Shown here piece by piece: positions 1 through 8,073 of a DNA stretch of 64,000 nucleotides. The DNA is from Sinorhizobium sp. B11 (lineage in GTDB: Bacteria; Pseudomonadota; Alphaproteobacteria; Rhizobiales; Rhizobiaceae). A program made the translations under genes and the position numbers. The notes beneath the pieces are model-generated. The model was not told the DNA's origin, searched no databases, and was given only the letters and a program-made list of their open reading frames with translations. The stretch is taken from contig CP091034.1 in the NCBI GenBank assembly GCA_039725955.1, positions 1,550,001 through 1,614,000 on the forward strand, given 5' to 3'. How positions within the stretch are numbered: the first letter of the stretch is position 1; every line of letters begins with the position of its first letter.

Positions 1-728
1 CCGTCGACGGTGATCTCGATGCCCGTGACATTGCTGGAATCGTCGGAGGCGAGATAGAGCGCAGCCTTTGCGATCTCGTCTGCTTCGCTCATGCGGCCAA
101 GCGCACTCATGCTTCCGAGCTTTTCTTCGAGTGCCGACATCGCATCTTCCGTCTGCGCATAGGGCGACCAGATCGGTGTGCGCGTGCCGCCCGGCGTTAC
201 CTGATTGACGCGGATACCGCGCGGCGCAAGCTCGGAGGCAAGGTTGCGGGTCATGGAGCGTACGGCGCCCTTCGTGGCGGCATAGGCCGACCAGCCTGGT
301 GCGCCGAGAACGGCATGGACCGAGCCGTTGAGGATGACGGATGCGCCATCATTCAGATGCGGAAGCGCTGACTGAACCGTGAAGAAGACCGAGGTCAGGT
401 TGGTGCTGATGATCTTTTCGAACTGTTCCAGCGACGTCTGGCCGAGCGGCGTTGCGCCGCCGATACCGGCATTGGCAAAGACGATATCGAATTTGCCGAC
501 GGCGGAAGCTGCCTCGGCGAAGATCTTCTCCGCGGCCGCTACGTCGGTCAGATCAATCTTCAGTGCGAGCACGTCGCCGCCAAGCGCTTTCTTGGCCGTT
601 GCGAGCGTTTCCGGATTACGGCCGGTAATGATGACCTTCGCGCCTTCGGCAACGAAAACCTTGGCGGTGGCAAGCCCGATACCGCTGTTGCCGCCGGTAA
701 TGAGCGCGACCTTGTTCTTGAGACGCAT
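1..728 (-). CDS. SDR-family oxidoreductase (3' end beyond window)
   Basis: Short-chain dehydrogenase/reductase, NAD(P)-dependent, probably cytoplasmic. The N-terminus carries the Rossmann motif TGGNSGIG at about residues 11-18, then an NAG motif near residue 87 and the catalytic Tyr-x3-Lys as YAATK near residue 150. The window edge cuts the C-terminus, so 242 codons are visible and only the last few are missing. The ATG at 726-728 faces the divergent TetR gene across about 105 bp that contains a perfect palindrome, so this gene is the likely target of that repressor. The substrate cannot be inferred; such SDR/TetR pairs often respond to electrophiles or quinones. Confidence 0.9.
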   Translation of the reverse strand, partial: MRLKNKVALITGGNSGIGLATAKVFVAEGAKVIITGRNPETLATAKKALGGDVLALKIDLTDVAAAEKIFAEAASAVGKFDIVFANAGIGGATPLGQTSLEQFEKIISTNLTSVFFTVQSALPHLNDGASVILNGSVHAVLGAPGWSAYAATKGAVRSMTRNLASELAPRGIRVNQVTPGGTRTPIWSPYAQTEDAMSALEEKLGSMSALGRMSEADEIAKAALYLASDDSSNVTGIEITVD

Positions 729-784
729 GGGAATGGCTCCTATTGGAAAATGTCCCGATCTGGATTATGATCGATATCTAGAAT

Positions 785-800
785 GATTATGATCATAATC
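785..800. promoter_or_regulatory. Perfect palindrome, probable TetR operator
   Basis: GATTATGATCATAATC is a perfect 16-bp palindrome in the gap between the divergent SDR and TetR genes. Its left 10 bp (GATTATGATC) recur at 763-772, giving a second half-type site 22 bp away. Location and symmetry suggest the binding site of the adjacent TetR regulator; this is inference from position. Confidence 0.6.
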
Positions 801-834
801 CAGATAAGTCAAGTCCGCATGTCGGGAGATTTCA

Positions 835-1404
835 ATGGGCCATTCGCAACTGGAAAAACAGAAGACGCACGACAGGATCATCGAGATTGCGTCCAGGCGC
901 CTGCGGGAAAAGGGGCTCGAGGGTATCGGGGTTGCCGACCTGATGAAGGAGGCCGGGCTGACGGTCGGCGGCTTCTACAAGCATTTTGCGTCACGCGATG
1001 AGATGGTGGCGGAAGCCATGAAACTGGCTTTCGGATCCTGGGAAGCGAAAGTGCGTTCAGAGGGCAGGGCGCCGGCAGATATTCCGATCGCGGAATATTC
1101 CGCCAACTATCTGAGCGAGGTTCATCGTGACGACGTAAGCGGCGGCTGCCCTTTTGCTGCGCTGACGGCCGATCTCGCCCGCAGCGACGGGAAATGCCGG
1201 TCGCTTGCGACCGAGCAGCTGAAGACGAATCTGGAAAACATGACAGACCGTATGAGCGCGGGCGATGAGGCTGAGGCGCGCCGCAAGGCAATCATCGTCT
1301 CGTGTCTGATGAGTGGCGCGCTCGGCCTTGCGCGCATCGCGGACGATGAAAAACTCTCCGACGAAATTCTGGAAACGGCCCGAGCTTTCGTCAATGATTT
1401 CTAG
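835..1404 (+). CDS. TetR/AcrR-family transcriptional regulator
   Basis: DNA-binding repressor of 189 aa, normal for TetR. The N-terminal helix-turn-helix spans about residues 12-55, including the recognition segment with GGFYKHFASRDE, the typical TetR (G-x-F-Y-x-H-F) signature. The C-terminal ligand-binding part contains GGCPFAALTADLAR, a pattern seen in TetR proteins paired with stress-responsive oxidoreductases. It is divergent from the SDR gene and probably autoregulated through the palindrome at 785-800. The ATG at 835 is chosen because the TetR fold begins immediately after it. The ligand is unknown. Confidence 0.88.
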   Translation: MGHSQLEKQKTHDRIIEIASRRLREKGLEGIGVADLMKEAGLTVGGFYKHFASRDEMVAEAMKLAFGSWEAKVRSEGRAPADIPIAEYSANYLSEVHRDDVSGGCPFAALTADLARSDGKCRSLATEQLKTNLENMTDRMSAGDEAEARRKAIIVSCLMSGALGLARIADDEKLSDEILETARAFVNDF

Positions 1405-1461
1405 ACAAAATGAAAGGGCCGGCTAATGCCGACCCCTCGAGTGGAACTTTGAATTTGCAGG

Positions 1462-2076
1462 TTAGGCAGCGAGAGCAAGCTCGTCGACGCGCGACTTTGC
1501 GGCGCCGATAGCCTTTTCTGCAGCTTCCGGGCCGAAGGCGAGGCCTTCGACATAGATGGTCTCAATGTCGGCAATGCCGAGGAAGCCGAGAACCGACTTC
1601 AGGTAAGGAACCGCATGATTCATGCCGGCAGCCGGACCCTGGGAATACACGCCGCCCGAAGCAAGGACGACATAGACCTTCTTGCCGGTAGCAAGGCCGA
1701 CCGGGCCGCTTTCGGTATACTTGAAGGTCAGACCGGCGCGGGCCACATTATCGATCCAGGTCTTCAGCGAAGAATAGATGTTGAAATTGATGAGGCCGGT
1801 GCCGATGACGATGCTGTCGGCTGCGAGCAGTTCATTGACCAACTCGTCAGACGTTTTTACGGCAGCAGCTTCCTGAGCCGTGCGGGCTTCCGGCGGCTTG
1901 CGAATAGCGGCCGTAAACAAATCGTCGATGTGCGGAAGCGGATTTGCTGCAAGGTCGCGGCGAACGACGACGCTACCCGGGGCCTGAGCCTTGAGCTTGT
2001 CGGCAAGCTCGACAGCAATCGACGTGGAAAGCGACTCTGAACGCGGGCTGGACGTCAGAAGAAGGATGGAAGACAT
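1462..2076 (-). CDS. azoR: FMN-dependent NADH-azoreductase
   Basis: 204-aa flavodoxin-fold quinone/azo reductase that uses NADH and FMN for two-electron reduction of quinones and azo compounds. The start MSSILLLTSSPR is the usual phosphate-binding beginning of AzoR, followed by SRSLSTS-type flavin loop residues and the internal GTGLINFNIYSSLKTWIDN stretch that shapes the FMN site. Longer upstream starts on this strand are rejected because they would run through the LysR promoter. The gene is divergent from a LysR regulator across about 140 bp, a common arrangement for quinone-responsive control. Confidence 0.9.
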   Translation of the reverse strand: MSSILLLTSSPRSESLSTSIAVELADKLKAQAPGSVVVRRDLAANPLPHIDDLFTAAIRKPPEARTAQEAAAVKTSDELVNELLAADSIVIGTGLINFNIYSSLKTWIDNVARAGLTFKYTESGPVGLATGKKVYVVLASGGVYSQGPAAGMNHAVPYLKSVLGFLGIADIETIYVEGLAFGPEAAEKAIGAAKSRVDELALAA

Positions 2077-2184
2077 GGTTGAATTTCCTCTCGAATTGGG
2101 TTTCAGCGGCGTTTGGGAGCGGCAAACCGCTGTGTTCGAGAAAAGAAATAAGACTGGCCTGCTATCGAAAAAACTGGGATAATG

Positions 2185-2201
2185 TCGATCAAAATTATCG
2201 A
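2185..2201. promoter_or_regulatory. Dyad TCGAT-N7-ATCGA, candidate LysR site
   Basis: Inverted repeat TCGAT-N7-ATCGA lies between azoR and the divergent LysR gene, 16 bp before the chosen LysR ATG. Size and spacing fit a LysR-type T-N11-A box. Function is inferred only from position and symmetry. Confidence 0.45.
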
Positions 2202-2216
2202 TGGATTGGATGGACG

Positions 2217-3185
2217 ATGCTTCCCAACCCGACACTGGATCAATTGCAGGTTTTCCTGACTGTCGCCGAAACCGGCAGTTTTTCGGCCGCGTCACGTGTG
2301 CTGAACCGCGCACAGTCGGTCATCAGCTATACGATCGCCAATCTGGAAGCCCAGCTTGAAATACCGCTTTTCGAGCGTTCAGGCGCCCGCCAGCCGAAGC
2401 TGACGGATGCCGGCAAGGCAATGCTGGAAGATGCCCGCCGCCTGATGGCCGATCTCGAGGTGATGCGTGCCCGCGTCAAGAGCATCAAGCAGGGGCTGGA
2501 GGCGGAGCTTTCTCTGGCGATCAGCGTCATGGTCCCGGCCAATGCCGTCATGATGGAGTTGCGCGAATTTCGCGAGAAATTCCCGGGCGTTGCGCTGAAC
2601 CTCAACGTCGGCGAGCTCGGAATGGTCATGGACATGGTGCTGAACGACAAGGCCGATATCGGCATTGGCGGCGCGCTCGTGCGGCAGGGAGATTCGCTGG
2701 TAGCCGAAAAGATCGGTTATTCCTTTATGGTTCCTGTCGTTGCGCCCGATCATCCGTTGGCGCGCATCGAACGGCCACTGACGCTGGCCGATGTGCGCGA
2801 AGAAATCCAGCTCGTCGTTTCCGACGCCTCCGGGTTGACCAAGGGCCGGGATTTCAATGTCCTGTCCTACAGGACATGGCGCGTCAGCGACATAGCAACC
2901 AAGCACCAGCTCATCAAAGGCGGGCTTGGCTGGGGTGGATTGCCGGTCTCTCTCGTCGGTGACGACATCATGAAAGGCAACCTCATCGCCATCAAGCTCG
3001 ATGCCTACGAACAGGGCGAATACCCGATCTATGCCATGCACAAGGCCGCCAATCCGCCGGGGCCGGCGGGCAGATGGCTGGTCGAGGCTTTTCGCCGGCG
3101 GCTCTCAATGTGCCCGAGCCATGGCGAAATGGTCAGCATGCTCGGTATAGACGAACTGCATGCGATGCCGGAGGCAGCGGAATAG
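2217..3185 (+). CDS. LysR-family transcriptional regulator
   Basis: 322-aa LysR-type regulator. The N-terminal winged HTH (about residues 5-63) reads LDQLQVFLTVAETGSFSAA and continues through SVISYTIANLEAQLEIPLFER, the family pattern. The remainder is a two-lobe co-inducer domain. The ATG at 2217 was chosen because an upstream in-frame extension would add 46 residues unlike the family and overlap the operator. Divergent from azoR, so probably its activator or repressor and self-regulating; quinones or other redox-active compounds are plausible inducers. Confidence 0.9.
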   Translation: MLPNPTLDQLQVFLTVAETGSFSAASRVLNRAQSVISYTIANLEAQLEIPLFERSGARQPKLTDAGKAMLEDARRLMADLEVMRARVKSIKQGLEAELSLAISVMVPANAVMMELREFREKFPGVALNLNVGELGMVMDMVLNDKADIGIGGALVRQGDSLVAEKIGYSFMVPVVAPDHPLARIERPLTLADVREEIQLVVSDASGLTKGRDFNVLSYRTWRVSDIATKHQLIKGGLGWGGLPVSLVGDDIMKGNLIAIKLDAYEQGEYPIYAMHKAANPPGPAGRWLVEAFRRRLSMCPSHGEMVSMLGIDELHAMPEAAE

Positions 3186-3373
3186 TCACAAGCTTGACGG
3201 GTTTCAGGCCTTTGTTATAACGGCGCCACGGTCTGCAGTTCACCGAGGCGTCGCCGTCCCGCAAGGGAAGCTAAACCTGCTCCAGAAAGATCATCAGCAC
3301 TTGTCCTGTGCCGAAGTCGAAAGCCGGCGACCACCGACACCCTTTTGCGGAAGCGGCGCGTTGAGGATGAGAC

Positions 3374-3931
3374 GTGACCAGATCTACCTTTCCAATGGAA
3401 ATCGCCGATCTTTCGGCTTTTGCCAAATCTCTCCGCAAGCAGATCGAAGCGCTCGCTGACAAGCCGAGCCATGTCGATATGCTCAATCTGCTGACGCGCG
3501 CGGCGGGTTATCGCAACTACCAGCATTTCCGCAGTATGGCGCAGTCCGCCGAAGTCCTGAAGGACTGGAACCTGAAGCAGGATCCCGAGCCCTTGCCGGA
3601 CGAGGATCGCGTGCTGAAGGCATCGCGCCATTATGATGGCAGCGGCAGACTGATCCGTTGGCCGGGCAGGAGAGGACTACAGGAGCTTTGCCTTTGGGTT
3701 CTGTGGTCGAAAATACCGGCGGGCACAGAACTGACGGAGCGTGAAATCAGCGATTTGCTGGACCGCCTGCATGTCTTCGGCGATCCGGCGCTCTTGCGCC
3801 GCGAACTCTTCGATTTCGGGCTTGTCCACCGTACGCGGGACGGCAGACGATATCACCGCCTCGAAAAGAAGCCGCCGGCCGAACTTGGCCTGCTTGTCCG
3901 GCGCGTTGAAGCCAAGGCAGAGACGGCTTGA
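3374..3931 (+). CDS. DUF2087 domain-containing protein
   Basis: 185-aa protein. The C-terminal half (about residues 85-165) matches DUF2087: a run with RLIRWPGRRG, then an acidic ELTEREISDLLDR helix and LRRELFDFGLVHRTRDG followed by a Tyr/Arg pair, resembling a small winged helix. The N-terminal part includes a helical HVDMLNLLTRAAGYRNYQHF segment. A GTG start at 3374 is preceded by GAGG at 7-nt spacing. Cytoplasmic, possibly regulatory; no specific role is known to me. It converges with cpdB, whose terminator lies between them. Confidence 0.75.
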   Translation: MTRSTFPMEIADLSAFAKSLRKQIEALADKPSHVDMLNLLTRAAGYRNYQHFRSMAQSAEVLKDWNLKQDPEPLPDEDRVLKASRHYDGSGRLIRWPGRRGLQELCLWVLWSKIPAGTELTEREISDLLDRLHVFGDPALLRRELFDFGLVHRTRDGRRYHRLEKKPPAELGLLVRRVEAKAETA

Positions 3932-3939
3932 GCGAAAAA

Positions 3940-3966
3940 GGGGCGCGGTTGATGAAACCGCGCCCC
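3940..3966 (-). terminator. Intrinsic terminator of cpdB
   Basis: Perfect 11-bp stem (GGGGCGCGGTT / AACCGCGCCCC) with a 5-nt loop, followed on the minus strand by TTTTT. The U-tract orientation assigns it to cpdB. Confidence 0.85.
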
Positions 3967-3973
3967 TGCGGCT

Positions 3974-5962
3974 TCAGAGAACCAGCCTGAACTTCGTGAA
4001 TCCCTCGGCGCCTTCGCCGGCATCCTCGATCTTCACGCTCTTGACGTCGGCGAGATACTGTTTGGCTTTCGGGCCGCTTTCGAAAACGACCGTCGTGCCG
4101 GGCAGGGGCTTGAAGGTCCAGTTGCCGTCGGCTGCTGGATTGATCGTGCCCTGATCATGGACATAGCGCACGATAACATCCCGGTTGGTGTCCGGCGCCT
4201 GGAAGATCACCTTGTCGGAAGCGATGTCAGGGAAGCTGCCGCCGCCGCCCGCACGATAATTGTTGGAAACGACGACGAATTTCTGCGCCGGATCGATCGG
4301 CTTGCCCTCGAAGGCAAGGTTCTGGATTCGGTTGGAAGTCGGATTGACGGCCTTGCCAGACGAATCATATTTCGGCGGCTGGGACAGATCGATCTGGTAG
4401 GTCACGCCATCGATCACGTCGAAATTGTAGGACGGGAAGTCGTTGTTGAGGAGAGCCGCATCCTTCGCACCGGGTTCGATGTGGTTGAACATGCCGGCGG
4501 ACATTTCCAGCCAGTTCTTCACCTGCGCACCGGTGATGGCGACGGCCTGAACCGTATTCGGATAGAGATAGAGGTCGGCGACGTTCTTGATGGCAATATC
4601 GCCGGCAGGAACGTCCGTATAATAGTCGGCACCGCCGCGACCGCCGGCCTTGAAGGGGGCTGCGGCGGAGAGAACCGGCAAATCCTTGAATTGCGTATCG
4701 GCCAGCATCTGCTTGATGTACCAGGTCTGAGCCTGCGAGACGATCTGCACGGAAGGATCGTCGGCGACCAGCGCAAAGTAGGAATAGAGCGGCGCGGAGG
4801 TTTTGCCGACCGGCGTGCGGACATAGGCAAGCGTTGCCTCGTGCTCTGCTTTCGCCGCTTCGACGACTTCCTTCTTGTCGGCGACGTCGGCCACGACCTT
4901 TTTCTTGTCGTCGCGATGATAGATCGGCCGCGCTTCCGACGTGAAGTCGACGATTTTCCAGCTATTGCCGTCTTTCTCCAGCAGCAGGTCGATCAGGCCG
5001 AGATGCGAGCCCCAGAAGCCGGCCATGACGGCGGGCTTGCCGTGCAGCGTACCCTTGACCGGATCGGCATTGGCAATGCCATCCCAGGTTTTCGGGCCGG
5101 GGAAGACAAGATGCTGGTGACCGGTGAAGATCGCGTCGATGCCTTCGACGGCAGCGAGATGCAGCGAAGCATTTTCCATTTTTTCGGATGGGCCGGAACC
5201 GTCGATGCCGGAGTGGGAAAGGGCGATGACGATATCTGCGCCAGCTTCCTTCATGGCCGGCACCCAGGCCTTGGCGGCCTGTACGATATCGCGCGTCTGT
5301 GCCTTGCCTTCGAGGTTCTTGATATCCCAGAGCATGATCTGGGGTGGCACGAAGCCGATGAAGCCGATCTTGACCGGGCTTTCATTGCCGGAGCCGTCCT
5401 TGATCTGCTTTTCGACGATGATGTACGGCTTGAAGAACAGCTCGTCCTGCTTGGGATCGGAGGCAAGCTGACCCTTGGTCAGGTTGGCGCAGACGAAGGG
5501 GAAGTTCGCACCGTTCAGCACCTTGAACATGAAGTCCAGGCCGTAGTTGAATTCGTGATTTCCGAGCGTGCCGACGGTATAGCCGAGCGTATTCATGGCC
5601 TTGATGACCGGATGCACGTCGCCATCCTTCATGCCGTGCTGATAGGCCATGTAGTCGCCCATCGGATTGCCCTGCAGCACGTCGCCATTGTCGATCAGCA
5701 GCGAATTGGCAGCTTCCGCACGTATCGTGTCGATGATTGTTGCCGTGCGCGACAGGCCCATCGTGTCGTTCGGCTTGTCTGCATAATAGTCGTAAGGGAA
5801 AACGTTGACGTGAATGTCGGTCGTTTCCATCAGCCGCAGATGCGCCTGGTTTGCTGCAGCACGGGCGCTGAACGGATGAAGCAGCACGAGAGCGGAGGTA
5901 GCGGCAAGGCCGCCGAGCAGGGAACGGCGGCTCATTGCAGGCGCATCGAAAATGGAAGACAT
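3974..5962 (-). CDS. cpdB: 2',3'-cyclic-nucleotide 2'-phosphodiesterase/3'-nucleotidase, Tat-exported
   Basis: 662-aa periplasmic bifunctional nucleotidase that hydrolyses 2',3'-cyclic nucleotides and 3'-nucleotides, allowing use of extracellular nucleotides for phosphate and nucleosides. The precursor has a twin-arginine signal (SRRSLLGG, then a hydrophobic stretch ending ARA). The calcineurin-like metallophosphatase domain shows ETTDIHVN, NGDVLQGNP, GNHEFNYG and GHQHLVFPG. A C-terminal 5'-nucleotidase domain carries NNYRAGGGG. The ATG at 5962 has AAGGAG upstream; longer starts run through the promoter. The substrate-binding features are all present. The tatABC genes lie in the same window. 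Confidence 0.92.
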   Translation of the reverse strand: MSSIFDAPAMSRRSLLGGLAATSALVLLHPFSARAAANQAHLRLMETTDIHVNVFPYDYYADKPNDTMGLSRTATIIDTIRAEAANSLLIDNGDVLQGNPMGDYMAYQHGMKDGDVHPVIKAMNTLGYTVGTLGNHEFNYGLDFMFKVLNGANFPFVCANLTKGQLASDPKQDELFFKPYIIVEKQIKDGSGNESPVKIGFIGFVPPQIMLWDIKNLEGKAQTRDIVQAAKAWVPAMKEAGADIVIALSHSGIDGSGPSEKMENASLHLAAVEGIDAIFTGHQHLVFPGPKTWDGIANADPVKGTLHGKPAVMAGFWGSHLGLIDLLLEKDGNSWKIVDFTSEARPIYHRDDKKKVVADVADKKEVVEAAKAEHEATLAYVRTPVGKTSAPLYSYFALVADDPSVQIVSQAQTWYIKQMLADTQFKDLPVLSAAAPFKAGGRGGADYYTDVPAGDIAIKNVADLYLYPNTVQAVAITGAQVKNWLEMSAGMFNHIEPGAKDAALLNNDFPSYNFDVIDGVTYQIDLSQPPKYDSSGKAVNPTSNRIQNLAFEGKPIDPAQKFVVVSNNYRAGGGGSFPDIASDKVIFQAPDTNRDVIVRYVHDQGTINPAADGNWTFKPLPGTTVVFESGPKAKQYLADVKSVKIEDAGEGAEGFTKFRLVL

Positions 5963-6086
5963 GGAAACACTCCTTTTGACATTACGCATCACCCGGTTCG
6001 GCGAACTTAGGATGATTGGCGAAGGAGTACATCTTGAAAATGACAGAACGGCAAAGACGGTGCCGCGAAAGCGGCACGGCCTCAGC

Positions 6087-6416
6087 TTACCGGACGCGCG
6101 GCACGTCGCGATGGAAGAAGCGGAAGTAGGAGGCAATGAGCGCGCGCGCATTGGAACTGACATCGAACTGGATGCCGACGCGGCCATTGTGTTTCCAGCG
6201 AACGACCCCATCGAGCAGGCCGAGGTCTTCCGCTTCGATGCGTACCTTGCTGCCGGCGGCGGCATAGAGCGGGGCTTTCACCTCGAGCGCCGCACCCGTG
6301 GCGGAAAGATCGAGGATGCGGGCGTCTATCTGGCTGTTCATATAGCTGATCTTGCCGAAGACGCGGCAATTCCTGCGGTCCGCCTTGCGGGCGGTGATCT
6401 TGAGGTTACGTGTCAT
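6087..6416 (-). CDS. PilZ-domain protein
   Basis: 109-aa single-domain PilZ protein, the usual minimal c-di-GMP receptor fold. An arginine-rich N-terminal segment (RKADRRNCRV) corresponds to the RxxxR motif, and LDLSATGAAL corresponds to D/NxSxxG, so both ligand-contact motifs are recognisable although the first is imperfect. It probably acts by binding another protein. It stands alone between cpdB and a DMT exporter, so context gives no target. Confidence 0.8.
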   Translation of the reverse strand: MTRNLKITARKADRRNCRVFGKISYMNSQIDARILDLSATGAALEVKAPLYAAAGSKVRIEAEDLGLLDGVVRWKHNGRVGIQFDVSSNARALIASYFRFFHRDVPRVR

Positions 6417-6503
6417 GCTTGTCCCCGTGAAGAATTCGGGAAAAGCATAAGCGCGGAAAATTGAAATGCCTTTAGAGGCTTGTTTAAAATTGCGCCGAAA
6501 ATC

Positions 6504-7385
6504 TCAATTCGGCACGACCGCCCGTCGCGCCACGACATGCTCGCGCCAGACCGTGAATATACCCGCCGCGACCACAATGATCGAGCCGACGATCATATTC
6601 AGCGTCAGCGTCTCCCCGTAGATCAATACACCGAGGATCGAGGCGTAGACGAGCTGGATATAGGTGAGTGGCTGGACGGCCGCTGCATCGAGACTGTCAT
6701 AGGCGCGGATCAGGAAATAATGGCTTGATGTACCCGTCAGGCAGACGGCGAGCATCCAGATCCAGTCCCAGCCCTGAATCGGCGTCCAGTAAAAGGGGCC
6801 TGCAAGCGTCATGACGAAAGCGCCGACGATGCCTGTATAGAAGAAGCTCGTCATCGCCGAATCCTGCCGGCTCACGTAACGTGTGGCGATCACGTAAAGT
6901 GCGAAGTTGAGGCAGGAGACCACCGCAAGAAGCAGGTTCACGTCGAAGAACCCGCCTTCCGGCTTGAGGATCAGCAACACGCCACAAAGTCCGACGCCGA
7001 TGGCCGTCCAGCGGCGCCAGCCAACCTTTTCGCCGAGCAGCGGAATGGCAAGCAACGCGACGATGATGGGCGTGGCGGCAAAAATTGCCTGCGAATGCGC
7101 CAGCCCGATCAGCGCAAAACAGGTGATTGCCAGTACCACCTGCGTGGCAAGCAGGATGCCGCGCGAGACCTGCAGAAATGGGTGTTTGGTGCGGGCGGTT
7201 GCTGCGATGCCGCCGCGCATTTTCGAGGCCAGAACCACGGTGAACAACCCGAAGGCCCAATAGCGCACCATCGTCACGAAGATAGGCGAATAGGCTGAAC
7301 CAAGATGCTTCGAGATCGCGTCCTGCGCAGAAAAGATCGTCAGCGCGAGGAGCAGGAAGATATAGCCGTGAGTCTTGGATTTCAT
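6504..7385 (-). CDS. EamA/DMT-family inner-membrane transporter
   Basis: 293-aa protein with about ten hydrophobic segments in two EamA repeats. The first half contains the segment FALIGLAHSQAIFAATPIIVALLAIPLLGE-type helix 3/4 with the typical GE-K turn; the second repeat ends with QLVYASILGVLIYGETLTLNMIVGS, the equivalent turn. This is a drug/metabolite exporter family; many rhizobial members export amino acids or other metabolites, but the substrate is not identifiable here. No strong Shine-Dalgarno is visible at the ATG. Confidence 0.88.
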   Translation of the reverse strand: MKSKTHGYIFLLLALTIFSAQDAISKHLGSAYSPIFVTMVRYWAFGLFTVVLASKMRGGIAATARTKHPFLQVSRGILLATQVVLAITCFALIGLAHSQAIFAATPIIVALLAIPLLGEKVGWRRWTAIGVGLCGVLLILKPEGGFFDVNLLLAVVSCLNFALYVIATRYVSRQDSAMTSFFYTGIVGAFVMTLAGPFYWTPIQGWDWIWMLAVCLTGTSSHYFLIRAYDSLDAAAVQPLTYIQLVYASILGVLIYGETLTLNMIVGSIIVVAAGIFTVWREHVVARRAVVPN

Positions 7386-7454
7386 GTCTTGCCGTTGAAG
7401 CGGAATACCCGCGACGTCAAGCTAGGACAGGATTCCGGGGGGCTTTGCAAGGGC

Positions 7455-7916
7455 TCAGAGGCCTACATTCGGCCTGTCGATGATTTCGCGCAGCGCAAAG
7501 CTCGAGTTGATCTTCACCACGTGCGGCAGCGCCGAAAGCCAGTCTCGGTGGATGCGCTCGTAATCTTCCAGATCGCGGGCGGCGACCCGCAGGATATAGT
7601 CGTACTCGCCGGACATCAGATAGCAGACGAGCACGTTCGGGCAGCGCTTCACCGCCGCTTCGAATTCCGACAATGTCTTGGCGAACTGGCCAGACAGCGA
7701 AATGTGCACGATCGCGATCATCTTGTAATCGAGCGCCTTGTGCGAAAGCCGCGCATGGTAGCCGCCGATGACACCGCTTTTTTCGAGAATGTCGAGCCGC
7801 CGCGAACATGCCGAAGGCGACAGCCCGACCTTGTCGGCGAGTTCCGCATTGGTGATGCGAGCATTGATCTGCAATGCCTTCAGAATCGCAAGATCGATGT
7901 TGTCGAGGTCTGACAT
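7455..7916 (-). CDS. Lrp/AsnC-family regulator, probable alanine dehydrogenase regulator
   Basis: 153-aa leucine-responsive-type regulator. It has an N-terminal HTH (LDNIDLAILKALQ through LSPSACSRRLDILEKSGVI, residues 4-55) and a C-terminal RAM ligand-binding domain (about residues 70-145, with SGEYDYILRVAARDLEDYERI). Divergent from the alanine dehydrogenase gene with about 157 bp between starts, the arrangement of AldR-type activators that respond to L-alanine. Longer upstream starts would cross the regulatory repeats. The gap carries three TTCGAA boxes that are its likely operators. Confidence 0.9.
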   Translation of the reverse strand: MSDLDNIDLAILKALQINARITNAELADKVGLSPSACSRRLDILEKSGVIGGYHARLSHKALDYKMIAIVHISLSGQFAKTLSEFEAAVKRCPNVLVCYLMSGEYDYILRVAARDLEDYERIHRDWLSALPHVVKINSSFALREIIDRPNVGL

Positions 7917-7962
7917 TCGAAGAACCTTCGAAGATTGGGGCGATGACGCAATAATCTTCGAA
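7916..7962. promoter_or_regulatory. Three phased TTCGAA boxes (Lrp-type operator)
   Basis: TTCGAA occurs at 7916, 7927 and 7957. The last two are part of a 10-bp inverted repeat, TTCGAAGATT (7927-7936) and AATCTTCGAA (7953-7962). The 11- and 30-bp offsets place the boxes on about the same helix face, as expected for a multimeric Lrp protein. The first box touches the regulator's start codon, suggesting autoregulation. Confidence 0.55.
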
Positions 7963-8073
7963 ACTTCATGTTTGTGCAAATCCTCTTTGCAAGGACATTT
8001 CGTTGCAGCGGTGGGAGGATTTATCAGCAAGAAAACGCTCTGCGAAATGCAGACATAAATGAGAGGAACGCGT

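Noticed and set aside
4157..6010. 617-codon plus-strand frame opposite cpdB
   Set aside because: Shadow of the cpdB coding strand caused by high GC; no own domain.
6000..6060. Possible Pho box (CTGTCAT) upstream of cpdB
   Set aside because: Only one half-site matches; the second half has few matches.
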